From Gilliamella sp. App6-5 (lineage in GTDB: Bacteria > Pseudomonadota > Gammaproteobacteria > Enterobacterales > Orbaceae): a stretch of 64,000 nucleotides of DNA. Location of the stretch: positions 1 through 64,000 of the forward strand of contig NZ_LZGT01000041.1 of NCBI RefSeq assembly GCF_001690525.1, written 5' to 3'. The position numbers and the translations under genes were made by a program. Below the pieces are notes generated by a model, which was not told the origin of the DNA, did not search any database, and saw nothing but the letters and a program-made list of their open reading frames with translations. Below are positions 29,079-39,707 of this stretch, one piece after another. Each line of letters begins with the position of its first letter. The first letter of the stretch is position 1.

Positions 29079-29972
29079 TTATTGCCCTTTTGGTTCATTA
29101 TCGTGAGGGTCAACCAGCAAATCTCGATGAGGTGAATCATGCTTACCTTCCCCATAAAAAATTGCAGCACGTTCATCGTCGGTTAAGATCGATACTTTAC
29201 GAGGATCTTCATCATCATGCAATTGTTCGCCCGATAAACTCAGGTAACGCAGGGCACCACCAAAGGTAGTCATTAAATTTTGTGGTGTAAAGGTTGTTTT
29301 AGTTGGACCAAAGGCCAAAACAGTTTGATTAATTAATACCACGTGATCGCAAAATTCGGGTACACTGCCTAAGTTATGAGTTGAAACTAAAATCAAATGA
29401 CCTTCTTTACGCAGATCTTTCAACAGATCAATAATGGCATTTTCAGTTTTAACATCAACCCCAGTAAAAGGTTCATCTAACAACAGCACTTTACCTTGCT
29501 GAGCTAACGCTCGAGCTAAAAATACCCGTTTTTTTTGCCCACCTGACAGCTCACCAATTTGACGATGTTTAAAATCGAGCATATTGACGCGCTCAAGGGC
29601 AAGATCGACTTGTTTTTTATCCTCTTTACTTGGAATACGCAAAAAGGACATATGTCCATATCGCCCCATCATGACCACATCTGATACGAGCACAGGAAAA
29701 TCCCAATCGACTTCTTCGGTTTGTGGCACATAGGCAATGATATTTTGTTTTAAGGTCTGCTTAACTGACATATCATTAAATGTGACATGACCACGAGTTG
29801 GACGAACCATCCCCATAATGCTCTTAAATAATGTCGATTTACCGCTACCATTAACGCCGACTAACGCGCAGATAGTGCCACCATTTAAGCGAAAGCTAGC
29901 ATCATAAATTGCGGTATGACCATTATTATAAGTCACGGTGATATCATCAACATTCAAGCAAATTTGAGTCAT
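29079..29972 (-). CDS. sitB: Mn/Fe ABC transporter ATPase SitB
   Basis: 297 residues. Walker [14 protein letters not shown] (about 38-50), signature [16 protein letters not shown] (about 138-153) and Walker [13 protein letters not shown] (about 158-169), with the switch His in VSTHNLG. The C-terminal tail from about 240 is acidic and rich in His/Asp ([25 protein letters not shown]), as found in some metal transporter ATPases. It overlaps the sitA stop by one base. Confidence 0.94.
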   Translation of the reverse strand: MTQICLNVDDITVTYNNGHTAIYDASFRLNGGTICALVGVNGSGKSTLFKSIMGMVRPTRGHVTFNDMSVKQTLKQNIIAYVPQTEEVDWDFPVLVSDVVMMGRYGHMSFLRIPSKEDKKQVDLALERVNMLDFKHRQIGELSGGQKKRVFLARALAQQGKVLLLDEPFTGVDVKTENAIIDLLKDLRKEGHLILVSTHNLGSVPEFCDHVVLINQTVLAFGPTKTTFTPQNLMTTFGGALRYLSLSGEQLHDDEDPRKVSILTDDERAAIFYGEGKHDSPHRDLLVDPHDNEPKGQ

Positions 29973-30880
29973 TATTTTTCAAATCCTTTAGCGATAGTTT
30001 CAACGGTCACTTTTAGAAGATCAATATAAGTGGGTACAGGACCATTTTTAGTTGAAAGCGAATCGACATACAAAACGCCACCATATTTAATATCGGTTTC
30101 TTTGCTAACTTGTTTAGCGGGTTTATCTGAAATAGTACTCTCACTAAAAATAACAGGAATATCATTTGCTTTAACTAAGTCAATTAAATGCCTAACTTGT
30201 TGAGGGGTACCTTGTTGCTCAGCATTGATAGGCCAAAGGTATGCTTCTTTGAAATTATAGTCGCGAGCCAAATAGCTAAACGCGCCTTCACTGGTAACTA
30301 ACCAACGTTTGGCGTCAGGAATTTTAGCTAAACGCTCACGTAATGGCGCATCAAGTGCTTTGATTTTAGCAATATAATCGGCCGCATTTTTATTATAAAT
30401 CGCCGCATTTTGCGGATCATATTTAACAAACGCCGCGCGAATATTTTCAACATAGGTTAAAGCCAACGTTGGTGACATCCAAGCATGCGGATTTGGGTTT
30501 CCTTTATAGCTGCCTTCTTGAATTGGCATCGGCTCAATACCTTCTGTTACGACAATCGAAGGGACATCTTTGACATCTTCAAAAAAACGTTTAAACCAAA
30601 GTTCTAAATTAAGACCATTCCATAACACTAAATCGGCGGAAAGCACTTTGGTAATGTCTTTCGGGGTGGGATCGTATTCATGAATTTCTGCACCGGCTTT
30701 GGTAATTGACTCAACCTCAGCAGCATCACCAGCGATATTTTGTGCGATATCTTGAATAATGGTAAAGGTGGTAACCACTTTAAATTTTTTTTCTACCGCA
30801 TGGGCTGATGCGCACACACCCATCACAATAATCAACGAGGCTAAAATAGCGCTTAAAATTTTCAAAAAATTGAACTTCAT
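29972..30880 (-). CDS. sitA: Mn/Fe-binding periplasmic protein SitA
   Basis: 302 residues. A signal peptide (to about residue 28, ASAHA) and a cluster A-I metal-binding protein follow. The metal ligands of the SitA/MntC group are recognisable: His in [12 protein letters not shown] (about 66-77), His in NPHAWMSP (about 130-137), Glu in [10 protein letters not shown] (about 214) and Asp in YVDSLS (about 284). It presents Mn(II)/Fe(II) to the SitBCD importer. First gene of the operon; the 402-base gap upstream has a Fur-box-like sequence. Confidence 0.93.
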   Translation of the reverse strand: MKFNFLKILSAILASLIIVMGVCASAHAVEKKFKVVTTFTIIQDIAQNIAGDAAEVESITKAGAEIHEYDPTPKDITKVLSADLVLWNGLNLELWFKRFFEDVKDVPSIVVTEGIEPMPIQEGSYKGNPNPHAWMSPTLALTYVENIRAAFVKYDPQNAAIYNKNAADYIAKIKALDAPLRERLAKIPDAKRWLVTSEGAFSYLARDYNFKEAYLWPINAEQQGTPQQVRHLIDLVKANDIPVIFSESTISDKPAKQVSKETDIKYGGVLYVDSLSTKNGPVPTYIDLLKVTVETIAKGFEK

Positions 30881-31024
30881 TAGCGACTCCTTGCGTTTAA
30901 CATATAACCAAATAGCAAGACACGAATGATCATCCGTAACAAATCAAGAAAATATCTTTTTATTTCATTACTTGTAATGATGAAACATGATGACTAAGTC
31001 ATAATAATAATTAATTTAAATGTT

Positions 31025-31044
31025 AATGAGAATTATTATTATTT
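31025..31044 (-). promoter_or_regulatory. Fur-box-like sequence upstream of sitA
   Basis: AATGAGAATTATTATTATTT matches the loose Fur pattern (repeats of GATAAT/ATTATC in the 6-1-6 arrangement) about 145 bases before the sitA start. Sit operons are commonly repressed by Fur and MntR. The match is moderate and the region is AT-rich, so this is a candidate only. Confidence 0.35.
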
Positions 31045-31203
31045 GATAAATAAAAGTCAAATCCTTTTTAAAACTCACTATTTCTATTAACTGGTTACCT
31101 AGTTATGCCTTTAATTCATTTTATATAAAACTAAAATAAATAGTAGCTAATTCCATCTATTTAAATGATAGTTACAGTAGAAAAAAATGATCAAATGAAT
31201 TGG

Positions 31204-31237
31204 CATAAACCACATATTTTTAATTATGTGGTTTATG
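31204..31237 (-). terminator. Hairpin after the autotransporter gene
   Basis: CATAAACCACATA, loop of 8, TATGTGGTTTATG: a perfect 13-bp stem beginning about 45 bases after the autotransporter stop. No long T run follows on the minus strand, so termination is likely but not certain. Confidence 0.6.
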
Positions 31238-31282
31238 GATTTTAGGGAAATGTGAATGTAGTTTTATTGGTAAATCGGTAAT

Positions 31283-33283
31283 TTAGAAAGAAAAACGATA
31301 TCCTCCATTGACTTGTAATAAATCAAATCGGCTACCCGGTGAGCTTTCTAAATCCAAATAAATATTATGTTGTTGATTAAACTGTGCAGTTATACCTACC
31401 CCATTATTCCACCAATTGCCTTTGAATGAATGTTTTTCTTTACTTGTATTTAATTTATAGTAAGTATCACCATTAAATTCTCTAACAATTCCTGTTTTAG
31501 CATAGATATTGATATTATTGTTGACTGAATTGATCTCGTATCCAAATAATGCTGATGCTCGACCAATTAACGAATTATAATTGCCTAATTTTACTTTAAG
31601 TCCGTTGGTAGCATTAATTGATGTAGCATTTTGGTGACTGTAAGATAATTGAGATTGGGGTTCAATATAAAAATCATTCAATTTAAATTTCTGACCTAGC
31701 TCCAAAGATAAACCAAGCCCATTGGTATGACCTGTTCCTTGAACATGATTATTTGCTGTATCTTTAACCTTAAAGTGATTTTTTTGACGAGCATATTTAG
31801 CAACACCATCAACATAAAATCCGTCATTGTTTAAATAAGTTGCGTAAAGACCAGTATTAAATGATTTTAAAGATCCATCCCCTTTGCGATAATCTGGATC
31901 ACCATAAGTTTGTCCAACAAAAGCACCGACTACAAAAGGTGAGTCTTCAGATAACTGTTTATCTGCACCAAATTGGAATCCATGATAGCTCATATCAAAT
32001 TTACTTAATTTACCGCCAGAAAATGAATCCAACTTACCAGAAAAACCGCGTAACCAAACATCGCCAAACTGCCCACTAGTTCGCATATCGCCAAGACGTT
32101 TTAACAGAGTTTGAGTTTCGACATAACTCATTAAGTAATTACTGTTAAGAAATCCTACACTAGCCATTGCCGACGAAGTAATAGGATTAGCAGTTAATAC
32201 ATAATTGTTCCCCTCTTTGTTTAAGGAATATTGATAACCACCAAGTTCAACATTATGATTTGTTTTAAATTCAGCAGTACTTGTGGCATTATCATCAATT
32301 TCGACTAAAGTTAATTTTTCTTTACCTGTGGTATTAGACGCTCCATTATTTGTTAAATTTAGGGTATGAGTTCCCTCTGCTGATATAGGGCGGTTTGTGT
32401 CAGCTGATTTTGAAATAATAATTTTATCGCTTTTTTCAGCAGTAATGTTGGTACGTAAATCAAAACTTGATTCACCTTTTAAATTCTCAATGGTTAACTC
32501 TCCATAGTTACCATTAGAATTATCATTAACAAATTTTATCGAACCTTGTCCTGATAGTTCGGTAAGATAAGAATCTTCATCGGTTATTTGCCAAGAAGCA
32601 CCTTTGGCAAGATTCATTTTTATAATTCCAGTGGCATCAGGATCACCTTCATCAGGATCGCCAAATCCTGACACTCTACCTACAATTTTGGAACCAGAAG
32701 CCAAATCTAATATAATTGTTCCACCAAGACTTGCATCGATATCGCCATTAATTATTGATTTATTATTAATTTTCAGCACCCCATTTTCAATAGAAATAAT
32801 ATTACCATCAATAACTGATTCGCCATTTAATGTTAAATTTCCATCAGAGATAAAAATAGCATCAGACCATTCACGATCGCTAACACTCAATGTTGTTTTT
32901 CCATTAACGATGACAGTTGAATTTCCCAATAAAGAAATTGCATCAGAATCATGTCCTTGCATATGAATTGTAAGATCACCATTAAAAATGGTGCTAGATG
33001 ATACAGAGTTATGTAAAAAAACATTATCTATTCCAGAAATAGATGCTCCATCTTCTGTGCGATTCGCTTCTCTTTGGATATTGATTGTGACATTTTTTTC
33101 AAAAACAGTATTGCTGTTAGCAAATATACTGATACCTGATGTGATTTCTCCATGAACTTTATTTAAATCGTGAGTAACAGGGACATTAATTTCATCAGTG
33201 TAGGTTTGAGTTCCTTGTAGTTCAAGTGCATTTACTGCTAATGGTGTGGCTAGGGTTAATCCTAGAATTATTTTATTTTTCAT
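31283..33283 (-). CDS. Autotransporter with C-terminal beta-barrel
   Basis: 666 residues. A signal peptide (1 to about 19, cleavage after AVNA) is followed by a passenger of about 350 residues with the repeated short beta-strand, Asn/Gly/Ser-rich pattern of a beta-helix (LTLNGESVIDGNIISIENGV, LKINNKSIINGDI). The C-terminal about 280 residues form the autotransporter barrel and end in GGYRFSF with the terminal Phe needed for BAM insertion. It is expected on the outer surface. No protease or lipase motif is seen; adhesion is plausible but unproven. Single gene with its own promoter. Confidence 0.85.
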   Translation of the reverse strand: MKNKIILGLTLATPLAVNALELQGTQTYTDEINVPVTHDLNKVHGEITSGISIFANSNTVFEKNVTINIQREANRTEDGASISGIDNVFLHNSVSSSTIFNGDLTIHMQGHDSDAISLLGNSTVIVNGKTTLSVSDREWSDAIFISDGNLTLNGESVIDGNIISIENGVLKINNKSIINGDIDASLGGTIILDLASGSKIVGRVSGFGDPDEGDPDATGIIKMNLAKGASWQITDEDSYLTELSGQGSIKFVNDNSNGNYGELTIENLKGESSFDLRTNITAEKSDKIIISKSADTNRPISAEGTHTLNLTNNGASNTTGKEKLTLVEIDDNATSTAEFKTNHNVELGGYQYSLNKEGNNYVLTANPITSSAMASVGFLNSNYLMSYVETQTLLKRLGDMRTSGQFGDVWLRGFSGKLDSFSGGKLSKFDMSYHGFQFGADKQLSEDSPFVVGAFVGQTYGDPDYRKGDGSLKSFNTGLYATYLNNDGFYVDGVAKYARQKNHFKVKDTANNHVQGTGHTNGLGLSLELGQKFKLNDFYIEPQSQLSYSHQNATSINATNGLKVKLGNYNSLIGRASALFGYEINSVNNNINIYAKTGIVREFNGDTYYKLNTSKEKHSFKGNWWNNGVGITAQFNQQHNIYLDLESSPGSRFDLLQVNGGYRFSF

Positions 33284-33487
33284 CTAATAATTTCCTTTCT
33301 TCTATAATTAATAGCAGTCTAACAATAAAACAATTGCTATACAATAATTAGCCTTAATAGAATTGTTACCTTGTAGATTTTTAACAATACCATTAATTAG
33401 TCATTTTGACTTGAATCTTTAATTAACGAGAGTATAAGGGGAAATAAATGGTTCCTTTTTAATCCAAATAAAATAGGGAGGATAAGT

Positions 33488-34414
33488 ATGAAACTGCGAA
33501 AAGTGATGATTATTGGCGTGGGTAATGTGGGATCAACAACGGCTTATACACTGGTTAACAGAGGTATTTGTGAAGAAATTGCACTTGTTGATCTTAATAA
33601 AGAATTAGCCTATGGACATGCGCAAGATTTATTAGATGCGGCGGCCTATCGACAAAATATGATTAAAGTCAGTTTACGCGAATCGACCGATTGCACTGAT
33701 ATTGATATTGCGATTATCACTGTAACTTCAGGCATAGCTCAAAAAAGCCGAGAAGAAGAGCTTGCTGGAACCTCTAAAATCATTGCCAGCATAGTACCTG
33801 ATATGATGAACAATGGTTTTAAAGGTATATTTTTAATTGCCACCAATCCTTGCGATGCCATTACATATCAAGTCTGGAAGCTATCTGGCTTACCTCGTCA
33901 CCGAGTGATAGGTACAGGGGTATGGCTTGATACGGTACGATTACGTCGATTACTGGGCGAAAAAATGGACATAGGTCCACAAAGCATTGACGCTTTTATT
34001 GTGGGCGAACATGGTGATTCACAGTTTCCAGTTTGGTCTCATTCATCGGTTTATGGGATTAATCTTAATGATTTAGAAAAAAACAAAATCGATTTTGAAC
34101 AAATTGGCACCCAAGCTCGAAAAATGGGCTTTGAAATAGCTAACCGCAAGCACTGCACCGAATATGGCATAGCTAGCACTATCACCGAAATTTGCCAACA
34201 TATATTCACTAATAGCCACCGAGCATTAGCGCTGAGTTGTATTTTAGACGGCGAATATGGCTATAAAAATGTTGCAATTGGTGTTCCTGCTATTTTAGAC
34301 CAACATGGTATTAAAAAAGTGATTAAGCTTGACTTTACCGAAAATGAAAAACAACTCTTTGAAAAAAGTGTCAATATTGTAAAAGGGTATATTGATCATA
34401 TCAAATTATCGTAG
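33488..34414 (+). CDS. L-2-hydroxyacid dehydrogenase of the lactate/malate family
   Basis: 308 residues. NAD-binding GVGNVGSTTAYTL (about 9-21), the Asp after beta-2 (LVDLNKE), the substrate Asn in ATNPCDAIT (about 118-126), the Arg in GTGVWLDTVRLRR and the catalytic His in FIVGEHGDSQFP (about 178) are present. The mobile active-site loop is shortened: where L-lactate dehydrogenase has QKPGETR, this reads QKSR with three residues missing. The nearest known look-alike is L-2-hydroxyisocaproate dehydrogenase, so the substrate may be a larger 2-oxo acid than pyruvate. Lone gene; GGGAGG ribosome binding site. Confidence 0.85.
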   Translation: MKLRKVMIIGVGNVGSTTAYTLVNRGICEEIALVDLNKELAYGHAQDLLDAAAYRQNMIKVSLRESTDCTDIDIAIITVTSGIAQKSREEELAGTSKIIASIVPDMMNNGFKGIFLIATNPCDAITYQVWKLSGLPRHRVIGTGVWLDTVRLRRLLGEKMDIGPQSIDAFIVGEHGDSQFPVWSHSSVYGINLNDLEKNKIDFEQIGTQARKMGFEIANRKHCTEYGIASTITEICQHIFTNSHRALALSCILDGEYGYKNVAIGVPAILDQHGIKKVIKLDFTENEKQLFEKSVNIVKGYIDHIKLS

Positions 34415-34552
34415 CACAAATTATTTTCGCTATTGCTTGAATAGCGCGCTAACCTAGCGTTATCTATTTGTGGCGTCATTGCATACACAATACGCCACGA
34501 ACAAGGTTTTTATTACGATCATGGAAGAAGAAATAGTTTTGAAATATAACTG

Positions 34553-35425
34553 CTAATCTTCTAAGATGATTTTAAGTTGGTTTTTAAGTTGATGATACTC
34601 AGCATCACTTAAAAAATGGTAACGGGTATCTCTAATATAGCTGGCGATTTTTTTATATGTATTAAGATGCTCAGATACGGGATAGCAAGCAATATAATCA
34701 TTAAAAGCAGCAACATCAGCAACGTCAGCAAACTGCTTTTTATCGAGGCTGTTTAAATAGCCTTTAAGGTCAAGAGATTGGCAATTAGGCTTATGCTCTT
34801 CTCGCCAAAATTGATTGTTTTTAAATTGATAAGTTAAATTAACATTCGTTTTATAGTCATAATGGTTATCTTTGATATCAATAAAATAAGCTAGAGAATA
34901 ATCAGCGTTGATATGAACATGGAATAAATTATTAAGCGCTAAAGATGAATAAAGAAATATATGATCTTCATGCCCAGTTTTGGCTGACAAAATAAGCTCA
35001 TCTAAATATTTTCCATTTTCATCAAAAGCATTTAATACATTTAAATCCTCTAAAATTCCTTCGCCTTCACTATCAAAGGTCAGGCTATAAAGCACAAATC
35101 GAATATTATCGATTTCAAAACGGCCAATAGCGGTAAGATCTTTTAATGTAAAATAACGTCGTTCTTTATCTAGGGGATTATCATAATATTGATAATCATC
35201 ATCATCAAAATGAAAAAACTTGCTATCCACAAATTTACCTTTAGCCAGAGTATGAGTATCAAACGGCATAGATAACACGGGTAAACTTTGGTAAAAATCA
35301 TCAAAAGTGGCAAAATGCTCCCTATGTTTATATTGAGATGATGCAGTTTGAGTATTGGCGAACGTATAATTAGTATTAAACCAACTAAACAACAATATAG
35401 TTAATAACAATGGTATTTTTTTCAT
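34553..35425 (-). CDS. Secreted protein of unknown function
   Basis: 290 residues with a signal peptide (to about residue 24, NYTFA). The mature part begins with a Thr/Gln/Ser stretch and has the pattern FHFDDDDYQYYDNP (about 72-85), and Cys at about 215 and 248. No recognised domain. The gene stands alone, 109 bases after a CbrC-like gene on the same strand. Confidence 0.7.
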   Translation of the reverse strand: MKKIPLLLTILLFSWFNTNYTFANTQTASSQYKHREHFATFDDFYQSLPVLSMPFDTHTLAKGKFVDSKFFHFDDDDYQYYDNPLDKERRYFTLKDLTAIGRFEIDNIRFVLYSLTFDSEGEGILEDLNVLNAFDENGKYLDELILSAKTGHEDHIFLYSSLALNNLFHVHINADYSLAYFIDIKDNHYDYKTNVNLTYQFKNNQFWREEHKPNCQSLDLKGYLNSLDKKQFADVADVAAFNDYIACYPVSEHLNTYKKIASYIRDTRYHFLSDAEYHQLKNQLKIILED

Positions 35426-35533
35426 GGTTGCAGTTTTCCTAGTTATTTCCTTTTATCAGTGGGATATTGCACACTATTATTTCTTATTTTAATTTTGCAT
35501 ATTAAATCGATACTCTGTATAGAGTTATTAAAA

Positions 35534-36037
35534 TCAATCACAATCAACATGCAACCTTCTTTTAGCACATTGCACACACTCAAACAAATAACCAACAAGC
35601 GCCCCGTCTTTCGATAAAGACGATTTTATCAATTCTTCGGGATAGTCTTGGATATCATCTAAGATTTCATCAAAATAGGGTTCAATTTCTTTGGCTCCAA
35701 CATAACCAATAAAAGCACAAGGTTCATTACAATGTGATAACCAAACTTCTTGTTGCCATGATGAATAACTTGGGGTTTTTAATACTATTTCGTCTAACAT
35801 TTCGGGCGGGACATCTTCTACACCATAATTATCATTGAATTGACCCTGATATTTTTCTGCAGCCGACCCATCGGCAATACACCATGGGCAGATATAATCA
35901 GGATCTTCAACACAATAAGGTACCAAATTATATTTTATTGTTCGTTTTTGATTACAAACGGAACAAATCCCCTCTTCATTAACAAAAATATCGAGTTGAT
36001 ATGCATTTGGATGATATTTAAACGTAGGCAGGCACAT
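35534..36037 (-). CDS. CbrC-family (UPF0167) protein
   Basis: 167 residues from ATG 36037, which follows GAAGGA; an extension to 36100 has no such site and gives a non-family N-terminus. The start LPTFKYHPN, the zinc-like CSVCNQ, YICPWCIADGSAA and a final CVQCAK pair match CbrC, a small cytosolic protein whose E. coli member is linked to colicin E2 tolerance under CreB control. Four Cys pairs suggest metal binding. Nothing nearby clarifies its role. Confidence 0.85.
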   Translation of the reverse strand: MCLPTFKYHPNAYQLDIFVNEEGICSVCNQKRTIKYNLVPYCVEDPDYICPWCIADGSAAEKYQGQFNDNYGVEDVPPEMLDEIVLKTPSYSSWQQEVWLSHCNEPCAFIGYVGAKEIEPYFDEILDDIQDYPEELIKSSLSKDGALVGYLFECVQCAKRRLHVDCD

Positions 36038-36524
36038 CTTAAATTCCTTCAATATTGTAATAGTAATTATGATTATATAGCTTACGTTAGTTTGATACAA
36101 AATGATAAAATATTACCGCATGTTAATTAATGATTTTAACTAACTAATTATTGTGGAAACAGACATTTAAACCGTATACTAAGGTTATTTATGAAAAATA
36201 GGATATTAGCAATTTACCATTGTTAGTTATTATTCATCAGGAATATACAACGATTATCTTATGACGTTCCTCATAATCATAGTTTATCATTTTGGGTTGA
36301 TGATTATGGCGGTGATGCAATCTATTTTTATAGAAAACAAAAAATGAAAAAAGTGAACAGGGAGTTATCTACCCTCAAAATATATATTCTGTAATTAATG
36401 TAAAACTTTATCATTTAACTGTTTCGATCATTTTTAACAAGTTAATGCTAAACATCTAATTTGAATTTATATATAATGTTGGCCCAATAACTAAGATTTT
36501 AGATATTAACTTCGGAGCCCTCTC
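36038..36524. other. Gap before purH with a coding-like scrap
   Basis: 487 bases. From about 36227 a plus-strand frame reads RLSYDVPHNHSLSFWVDDYG and continues GDAIYFYRKQKMKKV to a stop at about 36393; it has no start and an upstream stop, and looks like the C-terminus of a lost gene. The last 80 bases carry TATATAATG (about 36470) as a likely -10 region for purH. Confidence 0.45.
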
Positions 36525-38117
36525 ATGCAGCAGTTTCGTCCTATCCGCCGTGCTTTACTTAGTGTGTCCGATAAAACTGGTATTTTAGAGTTTGCCAAAG
36601 CCTTATCAGAACGAAATGTGGAACTTCTTTCAACAGGGGGAACGGCAAAATTGTTAATGGAAAACCAGATACCGGTAACGGAAGTTTCTGACTATACCGG
36701 ATTTCCTGAAATGATGGATGGACGAGTTAAAACGTTACATCCCAAAATTCATGGCGCCATTTTAGGGCGACGAGGGATTGATGATGACGTGATGCAACAA
36801 CATCAAATTACGCCAATCGATATGGTGGTTGTCAATCTTTACCCATTTGCACAAACGGTTGCTAATGCCAATTGCACGTTAGAAGACGCCGTTGAAAACA
36901 TCGATATTGGTGGCCCAACGATGGTGCGATCTGCCGCTAAAAATCATAAAGATGTTGCCATTGTGGTCGATTGTGATGATTATGCCAATATCATTAACAT
37001 GATGGATGATAACCAAAATTCCCTTTCTTTTGAATATCGTTTTAACCTTGCTATTAAAGCCTTTGAACACACAGCTAACTATGACGGCATGATTGCCAAC
37101 TATTTTGGGCAATTAGTCCCCCCTTATATGGGGCAAACCAATGAGCCATCGGGTGAGTTTCCTAGAACGTTAAATCTACAATTTATTAAAAAACAGAATA
37201 TGCGTTACGGCGAAAACGCCCATCAGCAAGCGGCTTTTTATGTTGAGCAAGATGCCAAAGAAGCCTCGATTGCAACGGCAAAGCAACTGCAAGGTAAAGC
37301 GCTTTCTTATAATAATATTGCCGATACTGACGCTGCACTTGAATGCGTAAAATCATTTGACGAGCCCGCTTGTGTGATTGTAAAACATGCCAACCCTTGT
37401 GGTGTTGCCGTTAGCGATAACATTTTAAACGCTTATGAAAAAGCCTTTAAAACAGACCCCACTTCAGCTTTTGGTGGCATTATTGCGTTTAATAGACCGT
37501 TAGATGCTAAAACTGCCCAAGCGATTGTTGATAAACAATTTGTTGAAGTGATTATTGCACCTTCAGTTAGCCAAGAAGCGCTCATCATCATTCAAGCTAA
37601 AAAAAATGTGCGCGTGCTTGAATGTGGTGAGTGGTCAACATCAGCGTCAGCAAGTTTAGATTTTAAACGTGTCAATGGTGGTTTGTTAGTACAATATCGT
37701 GATTTAGGCATGATATCGCCAGATGCATTAACGGTAGTCACCAAACGTAAGCCAACCGACCAAGAGCTTTCTGATGCGCTATTTTGTTGGAAAGTGGCTA
37801 AATTTGTTAAATCAAATGCCATTGTTTATGCAAAAAATAAAATGACAATTGGTATTGGTGCAGGGCAAATGAGCCGAGTTTATTCCGCAAAAATCGCGGG
37901 CATTAAAGCGCAAGACGAAAATCTAGACGTTGCTGGTTCTGTTGTTGCATCAGATGCATTTTTCCCATTTAGAGATGGGGTTGATGCCGCTGCCGCAGTA
38001 GGGGTGACTTGTGTGATTCAGCCCGGTGGATCGATTCGCGATGACGAAGTGATCCAAGCGGCCAATGAACGCAATATTGCAATGATATTTACGCATATGC
38101 GCCATTTTAGGCACTAA
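36525..38117 (+). CDS. purH: Bifunctional AICAR transformylase / IMP cyclohydrolase
   Basis: 530 residues (529 in E. coli). It carries out the last two steps of IMP synthesis. The N-terminal IMP cyclohydrolase (about 1-195) shows [30 protein letters not shown] and the C-terminal transformylase shows [18 protein letters not shown] and [10 protein letters not shown]. It heads a purH-purD pair separated by 61 bases, as in enteric bacteria. A PurR operator was looked for in the upstream 90 bases but no clear 16-bp palindrome was found. Confidence 0.96.
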   Translation: MQQFRPIRRALLSVSDKTGILEFAKALSERNVELLSTGGTAKLLMENQIPVTEVSDYTGFPEMMDGRVKTLHPKIHGAILGRRGIDDDVMQQHQITPIDMVVVNLYPFAQTVANANCTLEDAVENIDIGGPTMVRSAAKNHKDVAIVVDCDDYANIINMMDDNQNSLSFEYRFNLAIKAFEHTANYDGMIANYFGQLVPPYMGQTNEPSGEFPRTLNLQFIKKQNMRYGENAHQQAAFYVEQDAKEASIATAKQLQGKALSYNNIADTDAALECVKSFDEPACVIVKHANPCGVAVSDNILNAYEKAFKTDPTSAFGGIIAFNRPLDAKTAQAIVDKQFVEVIIAPSVSQEALIIIQAKKNVRVLECGEWSTSASASLDFKRVNGGLLVQYRDLGMISPDALTVVTKRKPTDQELSDALFCWKVAKFVKSNAIVYAKNKMTIGIGAGQMSRVYSAKIAGIKAQDENLDVAGSVVASDAFFPFRDGVDAAAAVGVTCVIQPGGSIRDDEVIQAANERNIAMIFTHMRHFRH

Positions 38118-38178
38118 TTTTAGACCTTAATAGGGCGACCTTGTTTATTATTAAAAAGACATCATTAAAGGATCTTTT

Positions 38179-39468
38179 ATGAAAGTTTTAGTCATTGGTA
38201 ATGGTGGGCGCGAACATGCACTTGCTTGGAAAACCGCACAATCACCATTGGTTTCTAAAGTCTTTGTTGCACCAGGCAATGCTGGTACTTCTCTAGAGCC
38301 TAGCTTAGAAAATATCAACATCAAAGCTACCGACGTAAGTGGTTTGCTTAGTTTTGCTCAGCAAGAACAAATCGATTTAACTATAGTGGGACCCGAAGCT
38401 CCGTTAGTAATTGGCATTGTTGATAGCTTCCAAAAAGCGGGATTAAAAATCTTTGGACCAACTAAAGCCGCTGCACAACTTGAAGGGTCAAAAGCCTTTA
38501 CTAAAGACTTCTTAGCTCGCCACAAAATCCCCACCGCAGAATATCAAAATTTTACCGAAGTCGCTCCAGCTATTGCCTATATTCGTGAAAAGGGCGCACC
38601 GATTGTGATTAAGGCTGACGGGCTAGCCGCTGGTAAAGGGGTGATTGTTGCTATGACAGTGAAAGAAGCCGAAGATGCTGTGCGTGATATGCTAGCTGGT
38701 AATGCCTTTGGTGATGCCGGTCACCGAGTAGTGATTGAAGAGTTTCTTGATGGTGAAGAAGCCAGCTTTATTGTCATGGTGGATGGCAAAAATGTCGAAA
38801 CCATGGCAACAAGCCAAGACCATAAACGAGTTGGTGATGGTGATACAGGATTAAATACTGGTGGTATGGGGGCTTATTCGCCAGCACCAGTGGTGAGTGA
38901 TACTGTTTTTAAACGAATAATGGATGAAATCATCTACCCAACGGTTAATGGTATGGCGCAAGAAGGCAGTGTTTATGTTGGCTTTTTATATGCGGGTGTA
39001 ATGATTGATAAAGAAGGTAATCCAAAAGTTATTGAGTTTAATTGCCGATTTGGCGATCCCGAAACACAACCAATAATGATGCGAATGCAATCAGATCTAG
39101 TCAAACTCTGTTTGGCTGCGCTTGATGGTAAATTAGATACCGTACAATCAAAATGGGATCCAAGACCCGCATTAGGCGTAGTCCTAGCAGCAGGCGGTTA
39201 CCCAGGTGAGTATAATACCCAAGATGTGATCCTTGGGCTACCGGCAGAATCAACCGAAGATTGCAAAATTTTCCATGCTGGTACCAGTTTAGAAAAAGGT
39301 CGCATTTACACCAATGGCGGGCGTGTGCTGTGCGTTACCGCATTAGGCAATACCATACTTGAAGCGCAACAGCGTGCTTATGAGCAAATAAAAGATATCT
39401 ATTGGCATGGTTGTTTTTATCGTAAAGACATTGGTTATCGTGCGATTGAACGTGAACAAAACAATTAG
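38179..39468 (+). CDS. purD: Phosphoribosylamine-glycine ligase
   Basis: 429 residues, normal length. PurD is an ATP-grasp enzyme that joins phosphoribosylamine and glycine in purine synthesis. Visible are KVLVIGNGGREHALAWK at the start, VGPEAPL (about 71-77), the ATP-grasp loop KADGLAAGKGVIV (about 143-155), and EFNCRFGDPETQ (about 286-297, metal-binding). Second gene of the purH-purD unit. Confidence 0.97.
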   Translation: MKVLVIGNGGREHALAWKTAQSPLVSKVFVAPGNAGTSLEPSLENINIKATDVSGLLSFAQQEQIDLTIVGPEAPLVIGIVDSFQKAGLKIFGPTKAAAQLEGSKAFTKDFLARHKIPTAEYQNFTEVAPAIAYIREKGAPIVIKADGLAAGKGVIVAMTVKEAEDAVRDMLAGNAFGDAGHRVVIEEFLDGEEASFIVMVDGKNVETMATSQDHKRVGDGDTGLNTGGMGAYSPAPVVSDTVFKRIMDEIIYPTVNGMAQEGSVYVGFLYAGVMIDKEGNPKVIEFNCRFGDPETQPIMMRMQSDLVKLCLAALDGKLDTVQSKWDPRPALGVVLAAGGYPGEYNTQDVILGLPAESTEDCKIFHAGTSLEKGRIYTNGGRVLCVTALGNTILEAQQRAYEQIKDIYWHGCFYRKDIGYRAIEREQNN

Positions 39469-39474
39469 CGGTGA

Positions 39475-39505
39475 TTGGTTGTTTTTTTTGAAAAAAAACA
39501 ACCAA
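39475..39505 (+). terminator. Perfect 15-bp palindrome after purD
   Basis: TTGGTTGTTTTTTTT, one base G, then AAAAAAAACAACCAA, starting 7 bases after the purD stop. The stem ends in A/T pairs. It could end purD transcription, or bound the CRISPR leader on its outer side. Confidence 0.6.
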
Positions 39506-39707
39506 CTACTATCAAAAAATCAGTCAGAAAACGTATTGATTTATTTTTTTAAGAATTTTTTTCAATTAAAACCTGTGCCAACCCTTTTTTTTACAACAAT
39601 TTAAAATTAAATAAAATCATTGTATTAAAAAACAGCTCAAAAAAAGGGTTTTCAAAGATGAAATTGTCGTTTATCTTTATACAGCAGGACTTATCGAATC
39701 TTAAGTT
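39506..39707 (+). promoter_or_regulatory. CRISPR leader (type I-F-like)
   Basis: About 200 AT-rich bases directly before the first repeat. It carries AACCCTTTTTTTTACAACAA (about 39579) and AACAGCTCAAAAAAAGGGTT (about 39632), resembling the paired CCCTTTTTTT / AAAAAAAGGG blocks of type I-F leaders. The end opposite to the degenerate repeat is thus the leader end; transcription of the array is expected on the plus strand, with newest spacers at 39736. Confidence 0.7.

Larger units (their letters stand above)
30881..31282. other. Promoter region of sitABCD and 3' side of the autotransporter gene
   Basis: 402 bases. It contains the Fur-like box near 31025-31044 and the hairpin at 31204-31237. 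The remainder is AT-rich; no gene is seen. The sit promoter should lie between the Fur-like box and 30880. Confidence 0.5.

Noticed and set aside
36038-36100. Longer start for the CbrC-like protein
   Set aside because: The hydrophobic extension does not match the family and has no ribosome binding site; ATG 36037 follows GAAGGA.
36450-36524. PurR operator before purH
   Set aside because: No 16-bp palindrome close to ACGCAAACGTTTGCGT was found.
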